This document shows positions 1 to 11,893 of a stretch of 64,000 nucleotides of DNA, one piece after another. The position numbers and the translations under genes are program-made. A model generated the notes under the pieces. That model saw only the letters and a list, made by a program, of their open reading frames with translations, had not been told where the DNA came from and did no database searches. The stretch's first letter is position 1, and every line of letters starts with the position of its first letter. Source of the DNA: Parerythrobacter aestuarii (lineage in GTDB: Bacteria; Pseudomonadota; Alphaproteobacteria; Sphingomonadales; Sphingomonadaceae); the NCBI RefSeq assembly GCF_030140925.1, contig NZ_JARBWD010000001.1, forward strand, positions 2,232,001-2,296,000, written 5' to 3'.

Positions 1-1271
1 GCGCGCAGGCTGCGGCTCGCCTCCCGGTTGCTGATGTAATCGAGGTCCACACTCCAGTCACCGAGGTAGAGGGTGTGGCTCACAAGCAAGAAGGTCTCGC
101 TCCCATCGGTGGACCTGCCAAAGCGATCGCTACCCTTGGCCCGGTCGTTGCGGAAGCTGATGATCGTGTCTCCGATCGGGGTTGTCCAAAGGCCCAATGC
201 GCTCACCCCTTTGCTACGGTAACCGCTGGCATTGCCACCGTCGAACCTGTCGATAGTCTTCGTTTCCAGCTCCAATGTCAGCGTCTTGGGCAGGAGCGAA
301 GCGAACCCTTCATCGGCCATCGCCAGCATGGGGGCGAGTTCGAAGGTCGAGACATCGAGACCATAGGTTCGGCTCGCAGTCTCGGTCCAGCGACCGGATT
401 GGTCATGGCCTGTCCAGCTGGACTGACCGCGGCGCTCGGTCCACCTGGCGGTTATTCCCCCCTTCGACACAGAGAGTGCGTTGCGTCGGCTGGACAAGAA
501 GGTGTTGTCTATGGTCGAGAACCCTGCCCTGAGGTTCCACCCATCGATGGCGAGGCGGGTATCAAGACGAGTTGTCTCGCCCTCGGTCGCAAACAAGCGG
601 TCCGGTAACGAAACATAGAACGGGCGATAGCCGGCGTCTGCGGTGGAGTATTTGCCTTCGACCGACCAGGTCACTCCAGGACTGTCGATCAGCGTGGCCT
701 TGATCCGGTGTTCCGAAGCCGCACCTGTGTCTTCTGACAGCCGCAGCGGCCTGATGGGCGAATCTGCCACCGGCACTTCCCATTCACGGCTCCAGCTGAT
801 CCGGCTCTCCCACTCCAGCCGGCCGTCAAGCAGCTTTGCATCCAATCCGATTGCAGCGAGCGTGGCCTCTGCGTTCATGCCTGCGCGATAACCGCGCATG
901 ATGTGATCGAGCGCGAAAGCACCGCTCGTGCCGCGAGCGAAAGACGCTTCAATCCCGATCCCTCCACCTGCTAGCTCGATAGTGTCTGCCAGCTTGAAGC
1001 CGAGCGTGGTGTCTTCAAAGGCACAGCCGAGGGCACTCGCTTCGCTACGGCGTGGGACCATCGACAGCCTGCAGGCTCCCTCGTTTTCGAAGTAGCCCGA
1101 GGCCGGAGCGAGTTTCCCGGAGGCCGGATATGCGTCCAGAGTTGGCAGCTCCACATCATCGCCCGAGCTGTCTTGCGCTTGAACGACCGATGGCGCGACC
1201 AGTTGCAGCGCGACAATTGCCGCAATGCCCGGCGCCACCAATGCAGTGAATCTTCGTGATCGGTGCTTCAT
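1..1271 (-). CDS. Incomplete secreted/outer-membrane-like protein (3' end beyond window)
   Basis: An open frame runs on the minus strand from ATG at 1271 to the left edge without a stop, giving about 423 codons. A GAGGCGAG ribosome site lies just upstream. Residues 1-35 form a signal peptide (basic start, hydrophobic core, VVQAQ cleavage region). The rest alternates short polar and aromatic stretches (for example FALDHIMRGYRAG, LEWESRISWSREW, GDWSVDLDYISN), as expected for beta strands of an outer-membrane barrel. I recognise no family. The small secreted protein gene upstream is 75 bp away on the same strand, so the two may be co-transcribed. The reading frame is solid; the barrel assignment is inference. 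Confidence 0.7.
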   Translation of the reverse strand, partial: MKHRSRRFTALVAPGIAAIVALQLVAPSVVQAQDSSGDDVELPTLDAYPASGKLAPASGYFENEGACRLSMVPRRSEASALGCAFEDTTLGFKLADTIELAGGGIGIEASFARGTSGAFALDHIMRGYRAGMNAEATLAAIGLDAKLLDGRLEWESRISWSREWEVPVADSPIRPLRLSEDTGAASEHRIKATLIDSPGVTWSVEGKYSTADAGYRPFYVSLPDRLFATEGETTRLDTRLAIDGWNLRAGFSTIDNTFLSSRRNALSVSKGGITARWTERRGQSSWTGHDQSGRWTETASRTYGLDVSTFELAPMLAMADEGFASLLPKTLTLELETKTIDRFDGGNASGYRSKGVSALGLWTTPIGDTIISFRNDRAKGSDRFGRSTDGSETFLLVSHTLYLGDWSVDLDYISNREASRSLR

Positions 1272-1346
1272 ACCCAGCTCGCCTCAATGGCGATTCCCGG
1301 CTTGCCGCCGGAAATCGCCATCAAGCATAGTCACCCTGCGAGTCTG

Positions 1347-1724
1347 TCAGAGCTTGCCCTGGCGGACAGTGCAGCGCAGCGTTGCCTTGCCGCTCGGCGA
1401 GACCGTCAGGATTGTGTCAGTGGCGACATTGCCTGCCACGGTGCAGCCAAAGCCCTTGAGCACGAATGCCTTGGAGACACTGCCCGAGGTCACGTCGATG
1501 TTGCAGAAGCCGGTGACATTGCCGGATGAGGTGGTGACTACTCGGGTCGGGCTGTCGCCCTGGGCAATCACGATACCCTCAGGTGTTGCGACGGCAAAGC
1601 CGCAGCCGAAGTCCTTGTTGATGGTGGCCGCATTGTCCGACTTGGCAGCCAGCGGTGCCATAGGTGCAGCAAGGCCTGCAACCATGAGGGCAGCTCCGGC
1701 GACGGCAGTAATGGTCTTTCTCAT
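1347..1724 (-). CDS. Small secreted protein of unknown function
   Basis: 125 residues from ATG 1724, chosen because AGGAGAA sits 6 nt upstream; a longer frame begins at 1760 but lacks a site. The first ~28 residues are a typical signal peptide (MRKTITAV, then a run of Ala/Gly/Leu, cleavage near PLAAKS). The mature part has three cysteines (CGF, FCNID, CTV) plus one near the end (RCTV), which could form two disulfides in the periplasm. No known domain recognised. It probably shares a transcript with the barrel-like gene downstream (gap 75 bp). Confidence 0.75.
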   Translation of the reverse strand: MRKTITAVAGAALMVAGLAAPMAPLAAKSDNAATINKDFGCGFAVATPEGIVIAQGDSPTRVVTTSSGNVTGFCNIDVTSGSVSKAFVLKGFGCTVAGNVATDTILTVSPSGKATLRCTVRQGKL

Positions 1725-1885
1725 CTGTGTTCTCCTGTCCTGAATTTTACGGACAGGCACTCGCCCCCGGCGTTTCTACGCTCTGAGTATGCGAGTCACC
1801 CCTCCGTTCGACTCGCGACCATGGAGCAAGGGTAACAGTTTATTGACCATGCGATTGCACGGATGCGACATCGGGCCGCCCGCCG

Positions 1886-2506
1886 TCAGAGTTTCAGCTC
1901 GCTGACATCGCGGAAGCTGCCGATCGTCCCTCGCACGAAAGTGTTGAAGGCGATCGAGTAGCGGTTCTGGTTCGAATTGTTGGTCTCGACATAGTGCTGC
2001 AGGCTCGAACTGAAGAGCACCAGGTCGCCCATTTTCGGCACCACGGCATTGCGCGGCGCGTTGTAGATGTTCTGCTTGCGGCCATCGATACCGAGCTCGA
2101 TCTGGCGGTAGGTGTTGTGGCGTTCAAAGATCATGTTGCCAGGCGGATCGGGCATGTCGGTATAATAGAGTGAACCTGAGATCATCGAGTTCGAATGGGT
2201 ATGCCCGTGCATGCCGACGCCCGGCGGGTTCATCAGCGCCCAGCTCTGAGTCACCTCGAGCTTCTGCGGGATACCCATCACCTCGCTGGCATAAGTGTCC
2301 AGGCATTCCTGCACCGCCTTGGCAATGCTCTTCATCTCCGGCTTGGCGAACAGGTAGAGTTCGTCGGAGATCTGGTTCACCTGATTGGTGTTCATCTTCA
2401 GTGACTGGATGAATTTCACCTGCTTCGGCGAGATCGCGTCGGCAATATTGGTAACGAAATACGGCTCCGCAAATAGCGGTTTGACGTCGAAAGCGCGTGT
2501 GGCCAT
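1886..2506 (-). CDS. Putative 2-oxoglutarate/Fe(II)-dependent oxygenase, TIGR02466-like
   Basis: 206 residues, cytoplasmic, no signal peptide. The central part reads WALMNPPGVGMHGHTHSNS followed by SGSLYY, and later LQHYVETN and NRYSIAFN. This matches the double-stranded beta-helix oxygenase family in which a His-x-His or His-x-Asp pair, a distal His (in LQHYVE) and an Arg (in NRYSIAF) bind iron and 2-oxoglutarate. Family members are often found in marine bacteria and cyanophages; the substrate is unknown. The gene stands alone, with about 95 bp to the CHRD gene upstream. Confidence 0.75.
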   Translation of the reverse strand: MATRAFDVKPLFAEPYFVTNIADAISPKQVKFIQSLKMNTNQVNQISDELYLFAKPEMKSIAKAVQECLDTYASEVMGIPQKLEVTQSWALMNPPGVGMHGHTHSNSMISGSLYYTDMPDPPGNMIFERHNTYRQIELGIDGRKQNIYNAPRNAVVPKMGDLVLFSSSLQHYVETNNSNQNRYSIAFNTFVRGTIGSFRDVSELKL

Positions 2507-2601
2507 CGGCTTGGCAGTCCCCAGATTATCAGTCCCGGCATCGACTCTAGACCTTCGCCCCGCCCGCTAGCAAGGGGGCGAAGGGTCAACGCCCACCGGC
2601 G

Positions 2602-3045
2602 CTACTCCTCCAGCTGGCCGCGGATCGCACCGCCGGGGAACTCCGCAGTGTGGACGTTGACGTAGTAATTGCCAGGCTTGCCGCCGATATCCTTCGCCAG
2701 CTTGGTATCGATTGTTTCGCACACCGAATCTTCCTCGGGTGTCTGCTGCAGCGTCATTACCGGCGCACCATTCTCGCCAGGCTTGCCCTTGTGGATATGC
2801 GCAACGGTCATCTGGAGGTCGGTACTGAGCGTGTAGCAGATTTCGCCGGTGGACGGATCGATCTCCGCACTGAAGTCGGCATAGCCTTCGTCCGATCCGC
2901 CACCGACCACGCTGTCACCATCGGCCGAAGTGAAGACATAGTGCTTGAGCGGCTCCTGCTCGTCCTGCGCAGACAGCGCGACAGCAGAACCGAAGGCTAG
3001 CGTACCCGCGAACAGCGCGGCAGCGAAAGGTGCATTCCAGGACAT
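2602..3045 (-). CDS. Secreted CHRD-domain protein
   Basis: 147 residues from ATG 3045, preceded by GGAGAA at a suitable distance; a longer frame to 3186 has no ribosome site. Residues 1-28 are a signal peptide (FAAALFAGTLAFGSAVALSAQ). The rest fits the CHRD domain: a YVFTS opening strand, SAEIDPSTGEICYTL, the histidine-containing MTVAHIHKGKPGENG, and the closing NVHTAEFPGGAIRGQL. CHRD domains occur in chordin and in many secreted bacterial proteins, and their function in bacteria is not established. Single gene. Confidence 0.85.
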   Translation of the reverse strand: MSWNAPFAAALFAGTLAFGSAVALSAQDEQEPLKHYVFTSADGDSVVGGGSDEGYADFSAEIDPSTGEICYTLSTDLQMTVAHIHKGKPGENGAPVMTLQQTPEEDSVCETIDTKLAKDIGGKPGNYYVNVHTAEFPGGAIRGQLEE

Positions 3046-3186
3046 CACGAGGGTTCTCCGCGCTTCCTGCCGGTGCCCCGTGGGACGGCCCCACGTCCGG
3101 GACGGCGGGAAGCGCAGACCGCAATATAGTAATGAAACAAATACGCGAATAGATGCAATGTGAGGTGCGGGACGAGCCTCGCGCAA

Positions 3187-3399
3187 CTACCCCCGCTTCT
3201 TGCGTTCGACCTTGAGCGCTTCCGCCGTGCGGCGAGCGGCAGCAAAGGCTTCCATCGTCGCCTTGGTATTGCCGCCCGGCTCTATCCCGATCGCGGTATC
3301 GCAGGTGCCGCAAGTGATCTTGTCACCGCGCACCAGCAAGGTCGCGTCGAAGACGAGCGGCGATTGGCACACCGGACATGCGATCTCGGTCTCTGGCAA
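3187..3399 (-). CDS. Small zinc-ribbon protein, TTG start
   Basis: 70 residues if translation begins at TTG 3399, which has a near-perfect AGGGAGG 5 nt upstream. Upstream in-frame ATG codons (3480, 3558) lack such a site and add a non-conserved stretch. The protein has two CxxC knuckles (CPVC and CGTC, about 21 residues apart), which should bind one zinc ion, followed by a basic, Ala-rich helix ending in KVERKKRG. Small zinc ribbons of this kind usually bind nucleic acid or a protein partner. No family name assigned. Confidence 0.7.
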   Translation of the reverse strand: MPETEIACPVCQSPLVFDATLLVRGDKITCGTCDTAIGIEPGGNTKATMEAFAAARRTAEALKVERKKRG

Positions 3400-3687
3400 G
3401 CGATCCTCCCTTACTTGCCGGGGGCTAACGAAGTGCCTGATACAGCCATGATTTTTCGCCGAATTGTATGCAAACGACATTTGTAAGCCAGTGTTAGGTA
3501 TGGACGTTCCGCCGTCGCAGACGGACACTGTCGAACGACCCCTCGGTTGCTGCGACACGACTTCGACATCTCAAAGGGTTACAGCCTGCTTGGCAAATGT
3601 GCACTTGGGCCCGATGACGATACCTGGCCGATGCCGCCACGGGGGTGGGCAATGCTCGGGCCGGGGCAGTGGAGCGGGAAGCGGACA

Positions 3688-4602
3688 ATGATTGAGATCA
3701 TAACCGAAGCTGCAAAAAAGCGCCGCCTGCAGTGGATCGATGAGATCGTGACCTTGAGCGGTAGTTTCGGAGCGGATTCCAGCCGCGTCGAAGCAGAGCT
3801 GAACCGCGAGATTGGCACGGATGGCTTGCCGGCCCTGCTCGATCACTTGCGGCTTTGCTCCGCCATCCCGGAGTCCTACGGTCACGATTCGAGCGAGGAG
3901 AAGCTCTACTCCAAATACACCGATGCGCTGATCTCTGCGGCGTACGCCTTCATGGGGATGGACAGCGCTGTGCTGACCGAGCGCGCCGATGCGGCGGATG
4001 TCGAAGTCGAGGCCGACGACTTCAGCTTTGTCGCCGATGCCAAGGTGTTTCGCCTGAGCCGCACGGCCAAGAACCAGAAGGACTTCAAGGTCCAGGCCAT
4101 GGATGGCTGGAAGCGGGGCAAGCCCTACGCCATGGTGGTCTGCCCGCTCTACCAACTCCCTTCGCGCAGCAGCCAGATCTACCACCAGGCAGCACAGCGC
4201 AATGTCTGCGTGTTCTCCTATTCCCATCTCGCCGTGCTGGCCCAGCTGGCCGATGCGCAAGGCAGCGAGGCAGCGATCGGCCTGCTGCTGCAGGTCTTCC
4301 AGGCGGTCGAGGCACTGACCCCGTCCAAGGATGCCGCCCCCTATTGGCGCGCCGTCAACCGGACGATGCTGGGCCATCACCCATCAGTGGCGGCGCTGTG
4401 GGAGCAGGAGCAACAGGCAACCACGGAAAGCATCGCCATTTCGCAACAGATCGCCCTCGACCATCTCGCAGCCGAGCGCGACAAGATCGCCCGCCTGTCG
4501 CATCAGGAAGCCGTCAGGCAGCTCGTTTCGATGCACAAGATCGACAGCCGCTCCGATGTCATCTCGGCCGTCTCCGGCAACGCGCTCATGAACCCGGGCT
4601 AG
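3688..4602 (+). CDS. Type II restriction endonuclease, HindIII family
   Basis: 304 residues from ATG 3688 (HindIII itself is 300). The match to HindIII is strong across the core: FVADAKVFRLSRTAKNQKDF here against LVADAKSFRLSRTAKNQKDF in HindIII as I recall it, followed by similar segments around SSQIYHQAA and FSYSHLAVL. D117 and K119 of VADAK, D132 of KDFKV and E99 of TERAD correspond to the HindIII catalytic residues D108, K110, D123 and E86. Cleavage of AAGCTT is therefore expected. An in-frame extension to 3547 is probably not translated. The gene converges on the methyltransferase, sharing 17 bp at the 3' ends. Confidence 0.93.
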   Translation: MIEIITEAAKKRRLQWIDEIVTLSGSFGADSSRVEAELNREIGTDGLPALLDHLRLCSAIPESYGHDSSEEKLYSKYTDALISAAYAFMGMDSAVLTERADAADVEVEADDFSFVADAKVFRLSRTAKNQKDFKVQAMDGWKRGKPYAMVVCPLYQLPSRSSQIYHQAAQRNVCVFSYSHLAVLAQLADAQGSEAAIGLLLQVFQAVEALTPSKDAAPYWRAVNRTMLGHHPSVAALWEQEQQATTESIAISQQIALDHLAAERDKIARLSHQEAVRQLVSMHKIDSRSDVISAVSGNALMNPG

Positions 4603-5539
4603 TCGCGAACAGGTCATCCCTGAGGCGACTGCGAGCCGTGTCGACATAGTCCGGGTTGGCTTCCATCCCGAGATAGTGCCGGCCCAGATCGCGCGCCGCC
4701 ACCAGCGTCGAGCCGCTCCCGGCGAACGGGTCGAGCACGAGCTGCCCGCGCTTCGTGGTCAGCTCGATGATCGACTGCATCAGCAGCACCGGCTTCTGCG
4801 TCGGATGCAGGCCCGCCTCGCCCTTGCCAAAGCCGCCGCCGAGCACATTCTCCGGCTCGGCCCGATAGCGCAGGAAGGCGTCCTGGTTATACGCCCCCAC
4901 CCCGTGCGCCAGCGCATTGTCCGCCAGCGTGGTGCCGATCTTGTAAGGCTTGGTGAACCACAGCACGGGCTCGAAGGTCGGGCGCAGGTTGCCCACCCTC
5001 CAGCCGCGCCAGTCCTCGGCCGAGGCGGCATCGCCGCGTCTTTCATACACCACGCTGAGCCTTTGCGCCCGGTGCGGCGCCCGCTCGCGCATCCACGCCA
5101 GCTGGTCCTTGAGGCTGAACCCGGCATCTTCCATCGCGCAGATGCAGCGGTGCGCCAGCCGCCGCCCGGCAAAGACAAACGCACTCGCCCCCGGCTTGAG
5201 CACGCGGAACCATTCGCCGGCCCAGCTGCTGCACCAGTCCTGGTACTCGCGCGGGATGGCCCGGTCGGCCTCCGACCAGCCATTGATCGGCTTGCCCCGC
5301 TTCTTGAACACCGCCCCCGCCGATTGCTGCGCCGGGCTGCTGCCGAGATAGGCGCTGTTGGTATTGCTGTGCAGCACATCCCAGTCTTCGGCCCCGATGC
5401 CATAGGGAATGTCGCTCAGGATCAGGTGGACCGAACCCGACGCCACGCTCTTCAGCAGCTCGATACAGTCGCCCTGATGCACCTCGTCGAGGGGCAGCCC
5501 CGTTGCAGGGGGCGCAGCGATGCGAGCGGCCTTGGACAT
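4586..5539 (-). CDS. Adenine-N6 DNA methyltransferase, HindIII-type (protects AAGCTT)
   Basis: 317 residues from ATG 5539. Catalytic motif IV comes first as DIPYGI (the usual form is DPPY; the Ile is a mild deviation). The target-recognition region is in the middle, and the AdoMet-binding motifs X and I (HPTQKPVLLM, DPFAGSGST) come near the C terminus. This is the beta-class arrangement of N6-adenine methyltransferases of type II systems. With the HindIII-like nuclease next to it, the job is to methylate host AAGCTT sites. The stop codons of the two genes lie inside each other's 3' end. A much longer frame to 5851 is ignored because its N-terminal part is antisense to the next gene. Confidence 0.92.
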   Translation of the reverse strand: MSKAARIAAPPATGLPLDEVHQGDCIELLKSVASGSVHLILSDIPYGIGAEDWDVLHSNTNSAYLGSSPAQQSAGAVFKKRGKPINGWSEADRAIPREYQDWCSSWAGEWFRVLKPGASAFVFAGRRLAHRCICAMEDAGFSLKDQLAWMRERAPHRAQRLSVVYERRGDAASAEDWRGWRVGNLRPTFEPVLWFTKPYKIGTTLADNALAHGVGAYNQDAFLRYRAEPENVLGGGFGKGEAGLHPTQKPVLLMQSIIELTTKRGQLVLDPFAGSGSTLVAARDLGRHYLGMEANPDYVDTARSRLRDDLFATSPGS

Positions 5540-5622
5540 GCCCCGAGGGGTAGCAACTTCGCACCCGGCTGTCTGCGCCCGAACCCGGCTTTTAGACCGC
5601 TTTGCAAGGCGGCGTCCGGCCC

Positions 5623-6696
5623 TCAGGCAACTTGGGCGAGCTCCGCGCCCGATGCGGGCAAGGCAGAGGCCAGGCGCTCCTCCAGCTCCTCCTCGCTTTC
5701 GATCAGCCACCACTCGGCGAGCCCGGCTTCGAAGGCCTCGATATGGATCTCGTCGATGCCCCAGTCTTGCGGCCCAATATTCAGCCCCCGCACCCGCCGC
5801 TCGCCCGGGGGCACGGCATCGTACATCCGCTCGAGCCGGTTGCCGAACCACTGGCAGTCGGCCTGGGTCAGCTTGGCCTCCGGGTCATTGCAGAGGCCGC
5901 CGCATTGGGAGCAGGGAACGTGATCCCTCGCGGAGGCGGGGACTCGGGAATCTCCACCGTCCTCATGTAGCGCAGCGGTAGGACAACCATCACGCGACAT
6001 GGACCGCATGGACCACTGTCCAGGCGACAAAATCTCTCCGGTGGCGGAATCGCGAGTGTCACCCTCCCGGCGCACGCTCTCAGTGCGAGCCCCAGCCACC
6101 TTCCCGTGAGCCCCAGCGACCTTCCCGTGAGCCCCAGCGCAGGCTGGGGCCTCCCGCGGTGGCGCGCAACCGTTGGAGGTCCCTGCCTGCGCAGGGACAC
6201 ATGCTGAAGGAACCTCAATCCCCTCCCCCGCCCGCATCCGGCGGATCAGCCCGTCGAAATCCTCCGCCATCGCCGCGACGCGGGCATCGTCGCACTTGCG
6301 GTCGAGCCGCGCGAGGTGCGCCAGCATCAGCCGGTCGGAATGGACGGTGCGCTGGCCGACGATCTCGCCGTGATACCACACGTCGACGACGCGCCCGTGC
6401 ATGGCCCACTCGGCCAGCTGCGCCTCGGCCGAGGCCCGCGCGATCACCAGCGCCGCATCCCACGCCCGCCCGAACGCCGCCGAGCCGCGCCGCGCGCGAT
6501 AGCAGGTCTGGTGCGAGACCTTGACCCGCCGCGCCGCCGCGCGGACCGAGCCGGTAACCGCCAGCGCCTCGAGAAAGGCAATCTGCCGCTCCAGCACAAA
6601 CTGCGTCTGCGGCGCCCGCGGGTCCTCTCCATAAAGGTCCTCGAACAGGACAATCGGGTGGGTGGTATCGGGATCGAGCCGGGGGTTGATCTGCAT
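5623..6696 (-). CDS. Helix-turn-helix protein interrupted by an in-frame palindromic repeat
   Basis: 357 residues. Residues ~35-90 read like a helix-turn-helix (ALAVTGSVRAAARRVKVSHQ then TCYRARRGSAAFGRAWDAAL), seen in a group of sphingomonad DNA-binding proteins. The C-terminal ~110 residues contain a CSQCGGLC knuckle and an acidic end (ESEEELEERL). Between them lies low-quality sequence (VPAQAGTS, EAPACAGAHG, then a doubled AHGKVAG heptad) encoded by a 68-bp palindromic element at 6131-6198 and a 21-bp tandem duplication. The gene is 83 bp upstream of the methyltransferase on the same strand, so it could be part of that unit. A regulatory role is inference. Confidence 0.65.
   Translation of the reverse strand: MQINPRLDPDTTHPIVLFEDLYGEDPRAPQTQFVLERQIAFLEALAVTGSVRAAARRVKVSHQTCYRARRGSAAFGRAWDAALVIARASAEAQLAEWAMHGRVVDVWYHGEIVGQRTVHSDRLMLAHLARLDRKCDDARVAAMAEDFDGLIRRMRAGEGIEVPSACVPAQAGTSNGCAPPREAPACAGAHGKVAGAHGKVAGARTESVRREGDTRDSATGEILSPGQWSMRSMSRDGCPTAALHEDGGDSRVPASARDHVPCSQCGGLCNDPEAKLTQADCQWFGNRLERMYDAVPPGERRVRGLNIGPQDWGIDEIHIEAFEAGLAEWWLIESEEELEERLASALPASGAELAQVA
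6087..6198. repeat. 68-bp palindromic element plus 21-bp tandem repeat, inside a coding gene
   Basis: Two 20-nt hairpins, GCCCCAGCGCAGGCTGGGGC (6131-6150) and GTCCCTGCCTGCGCAGGGAC (6179-6198), flank a 28-nt core that begins CTCC and ends GGAG. Length and layout equal the copy in uvrA. Immediately upstream, a 21-bp unit starting GAGCCCCAGC occurs twice (6087-6107, 6108-6128) and runs into the first hairpin. The whole tract stays in frame. Confidence 0.85.
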
Positions 6697-6867
6697 CGGT
6701 TCCTCCTTTGGGGGGATTGAGGGGAACCGGGTTATTTATACATCGAGGGGGGTGTAGGACAGAGGCTCCAAACACCAAACGTCCAGACCGTTTTCAGTCG
6801 CCCCCATTGACCAGCGGTAACACCTGATCCACGCTCATGCAGATCAGCGTAATAGTTAGGTAGCACA

Positions 6868-8727
6868 ATGCAGGAACTCTTCTCTCCTTTGGTTTCCAGT
6901 GCAGTTTCAAGCGGAATTGGTCCCGCAGGTCGGTTATTGAAAAAGTTGGGCACGAAGAAATACGATGAATTCATCGTGAAATATACCAATGCGTTCGAAG
7001 GGCACCTTTCCTGGGCAGACGACCGCACAAAAACAGTCAAAAACATGATATATCGAGACCAAAGCGCCCTACTAAAGGATTGCTATGTTTCCGGTACATT
7101 CCGGCACCGCGAACATGCATGCACCGACGACAGATTGCTTGAAGTAGTGAAAAGCGGAAATAAAATCGTTCTCTCCGGAACGGCTGGGTCCGGGAAAACA
7201 ATCTTCATGAAATGGGCAGTCCAAGAGCTGATATCATCGGTTCTACATCACCAGACTATCCCGCTCTTCGTCGATATTAAGGAAATAAATGAAGCAGATC
7301 TCCAAACCAATTTCGCTGCATTTCTGTATCGTACGACGGTCGACTCCAATTCCGAACTCACTCTAAACCAGTTCATGCTAGGATTTCAGGAGGGGCTTTT
7401 AACCGTATTCATTGATGCAGTCGATGAAATACCCCCTCGGCTACGTGAAGGAACCATACGAAGCATCCAGTACCTCGGGCGAAATCATAAGAATGTGGGA
7501 GTTGTTGTCTCGACGAGACCAGATGAGCGGCTTGAACTTGCGAGCGAATTCAGCACCTTTCACACTGAACCCTTAAGTCTTAGCCAATCAATCGAGGTAG
7601 TTCAGAAGATTGAATTCCATGACGGTACGAAGAAAAACCTCATACGCGCAATGGAAAACGGGCTCTATGAGAGGCATGAGAGTTTTCTATCGAATCCACT
7701 CTTAGTGACCATAATGCTACTAACTTACAACCAGTGGGCCGATGTTCCGATAAAGATAACAAATTATTTCAAACTTGCGTACGAAGCACTTTACCAGCGC
7801 CATGATGCGACGAAGTCTTTTACACGCGAAAAACATGCAAATCTTGAGATTGATGAGTTTCGATCAATATTTTCTCATTTTTGCTATAAGTCTTACATAA
7901 ACAGCATACGCGAGTTCAGTGATGATGAACTAAATACCCTCATAAGATCATCGATCAACTATTTTCTCAAGGAAAGCTCTGATAGCGGGAGAAAAATTAG
8001 CGCTTCAGCGGTAGCTAACGACTGCATTGAGTCCACATGCCTTTTGCAGAGAGATGGTCTATTGAACGTTTTTTCTCATCGGTCTTTCCAGGAGTACTTC
8101 ACTGCAAGATTCTGTTGCGACTACAACGGTAAGAACGCGAGTGAAATATTCGAAACGGCCCTATCAAGGGGCTATACCGAAAACGTCTTCCCAATGATGC
8201 ATGAGATTGATGTAGCGCTTGTAGAGTCTCGCTTCGTATCGCCTTACATCGCTGGTCTAATTAGAGAATTGCGAAATATGACCAAGGAGGACGATGGGGT
8301 GTATGAATTCTTGTCAAAATATATCTCGGAGATGGATGTCGACTTCAAGAAGGGATCTTTGACCCGTGTATCATACCCGCAAGAGAGCCCTCTCCGCATT
8401 CTCAATACTCTGAGCCGCGTATATCCAAGTATGCAGACCGAGGAGTTAGTCTTCGGATCGTATGTCGATCCCTTCAAGACATGGAAGTCAGACCTCTATG
8501 AGCGCGACGAGAACAAGGAAGTATGGGATCGCATCCAGAAAATAGCGAAGAAAAACAACGGCGCCTTTGAGATACGAGGTTCCCATGCAAGAGGGTGGCT
8601 ACAGAACACAGACTTGCGCGAGATGATCGTGGGTTTCTCTCAAAAGCTACAAGAATTTCAGAAGCAGCTTCGAGCGTCGGAGAAGGCTCGCGTTTCGGTT
8701 AGAGACGATCTTCTCAAACCCTTATGA
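6868..8727 (+). CDS. NACHT-family STAND NTPase, candidate bacterial NLR-like defence protein
   Basis: 619 residues. The Walker A motif GTAGSGKT is at 104-111, an extended Walker B (TVFIDAVDE) at about 179-187, and the VVVSTRPD sensor strand at ~213. The winged-helix region holds FSHRSFQEYFTARF (around residue 408), a hallmark of NACHT NTPases. About 200 residues follow with no recognisable repeat, ending in a charged coiled-coil-like helix. Bacterial NACHT proteins (bNACHT) are known anti-phage sensors; whether this one senses phage is inference. The DNA is clearly AT-richer than its surroundings and codon use is unlike neighbours, pointing to horizontal transfer. It lies beside the HindIII system. 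No strong ribosome site precedes ATG 6868. Confidence 0.85.
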   Translation: MQELFSPLVSSAVSSGIGPAGRLLKKLGTKKYDEFIVKYTNAFEGHLSWADDRTKTVKNMIYRDQSALLKDCYVSGTFRHREHACTDDRLLEVVKSGNKIVLSGTAGSGKTIFMKWAVQELISSVLHHQTIPLFVDIKEINEADLQTNFAAFLYRTTVDSNSELTLNQFMLGFQEGLLTVFIDAVDEIPPRLREGTIRSIQYLGRNHKNVGVVVSTRPDERLELASEFSTFHTEPLSLSQSIEVVQKIEFHDGTKKNLIRAMENGLYERHESFLSNPLLVTIMLLTYNQWADVPIKITNYFKLAYEALYQRHDATKSFTREKHANLEIDEFRSIFSHFCYKSYINSIREFSDDELNTLIRSSINYFLKESSDSGRKISASAVANDCIESTCLLQRDGLLNVFSHRSFQEYFTARFCCDYNGKNASEIFETALSRGYTENVFPMMHEIDVALVESRFVSPYIAGLIRELRNMTKEDDGVYEFLSKYISEMDVDFKKGSLTRVSYPQESPLRILNTLSRVYPSMQTEELVFGSYVDPFKTWKSDLYERDENKEVWDRIQKIAKKNNGAFEIRGSHARGWLQNTDLREMIVGFSQKLQEFQKQLRASEKARVSVRDDLLKPL

Positions 8728-8762
8728 GTGTGTGTTCCTGTGGCGGAATCATCTGGTCGCGG

Positions 8763-8788
8763 GCTGTAGCAAGAGGTTGAGCTACAGC
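8763..8788 (+). terminator. Possible hairpin terminator after the NACHT gene
   Basis: GCTGTAGC and GCTACAGC can pair around a 10-nt loop 36 bp after the NACHT stop codon. There is no T-run after it, so termination is only a possibility. Confidence 0.3.
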
Positions 8789-8917
8789 GCCTTCATGTTG
8801 CATTTCACTACTCCGCCGCCTCCGCCTGCCGCTCCAACATCGGCTTCAAATACTGCCCGGTATAACTCCCCTTCACCGCCGTGATCCTGAAACAAGTTCA
8901 GGACAGGCCATCCGCCG

Positions 8918-11893
<2,976 letters not shown>

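Noticed and set aside
75..608. 177-codon plus-strand frame at the left edge
   Set aside because: The minus-strand frame covering 1-1271 has a signal peptide and ribosome site and continues beyond the edge, so it is the better gene.
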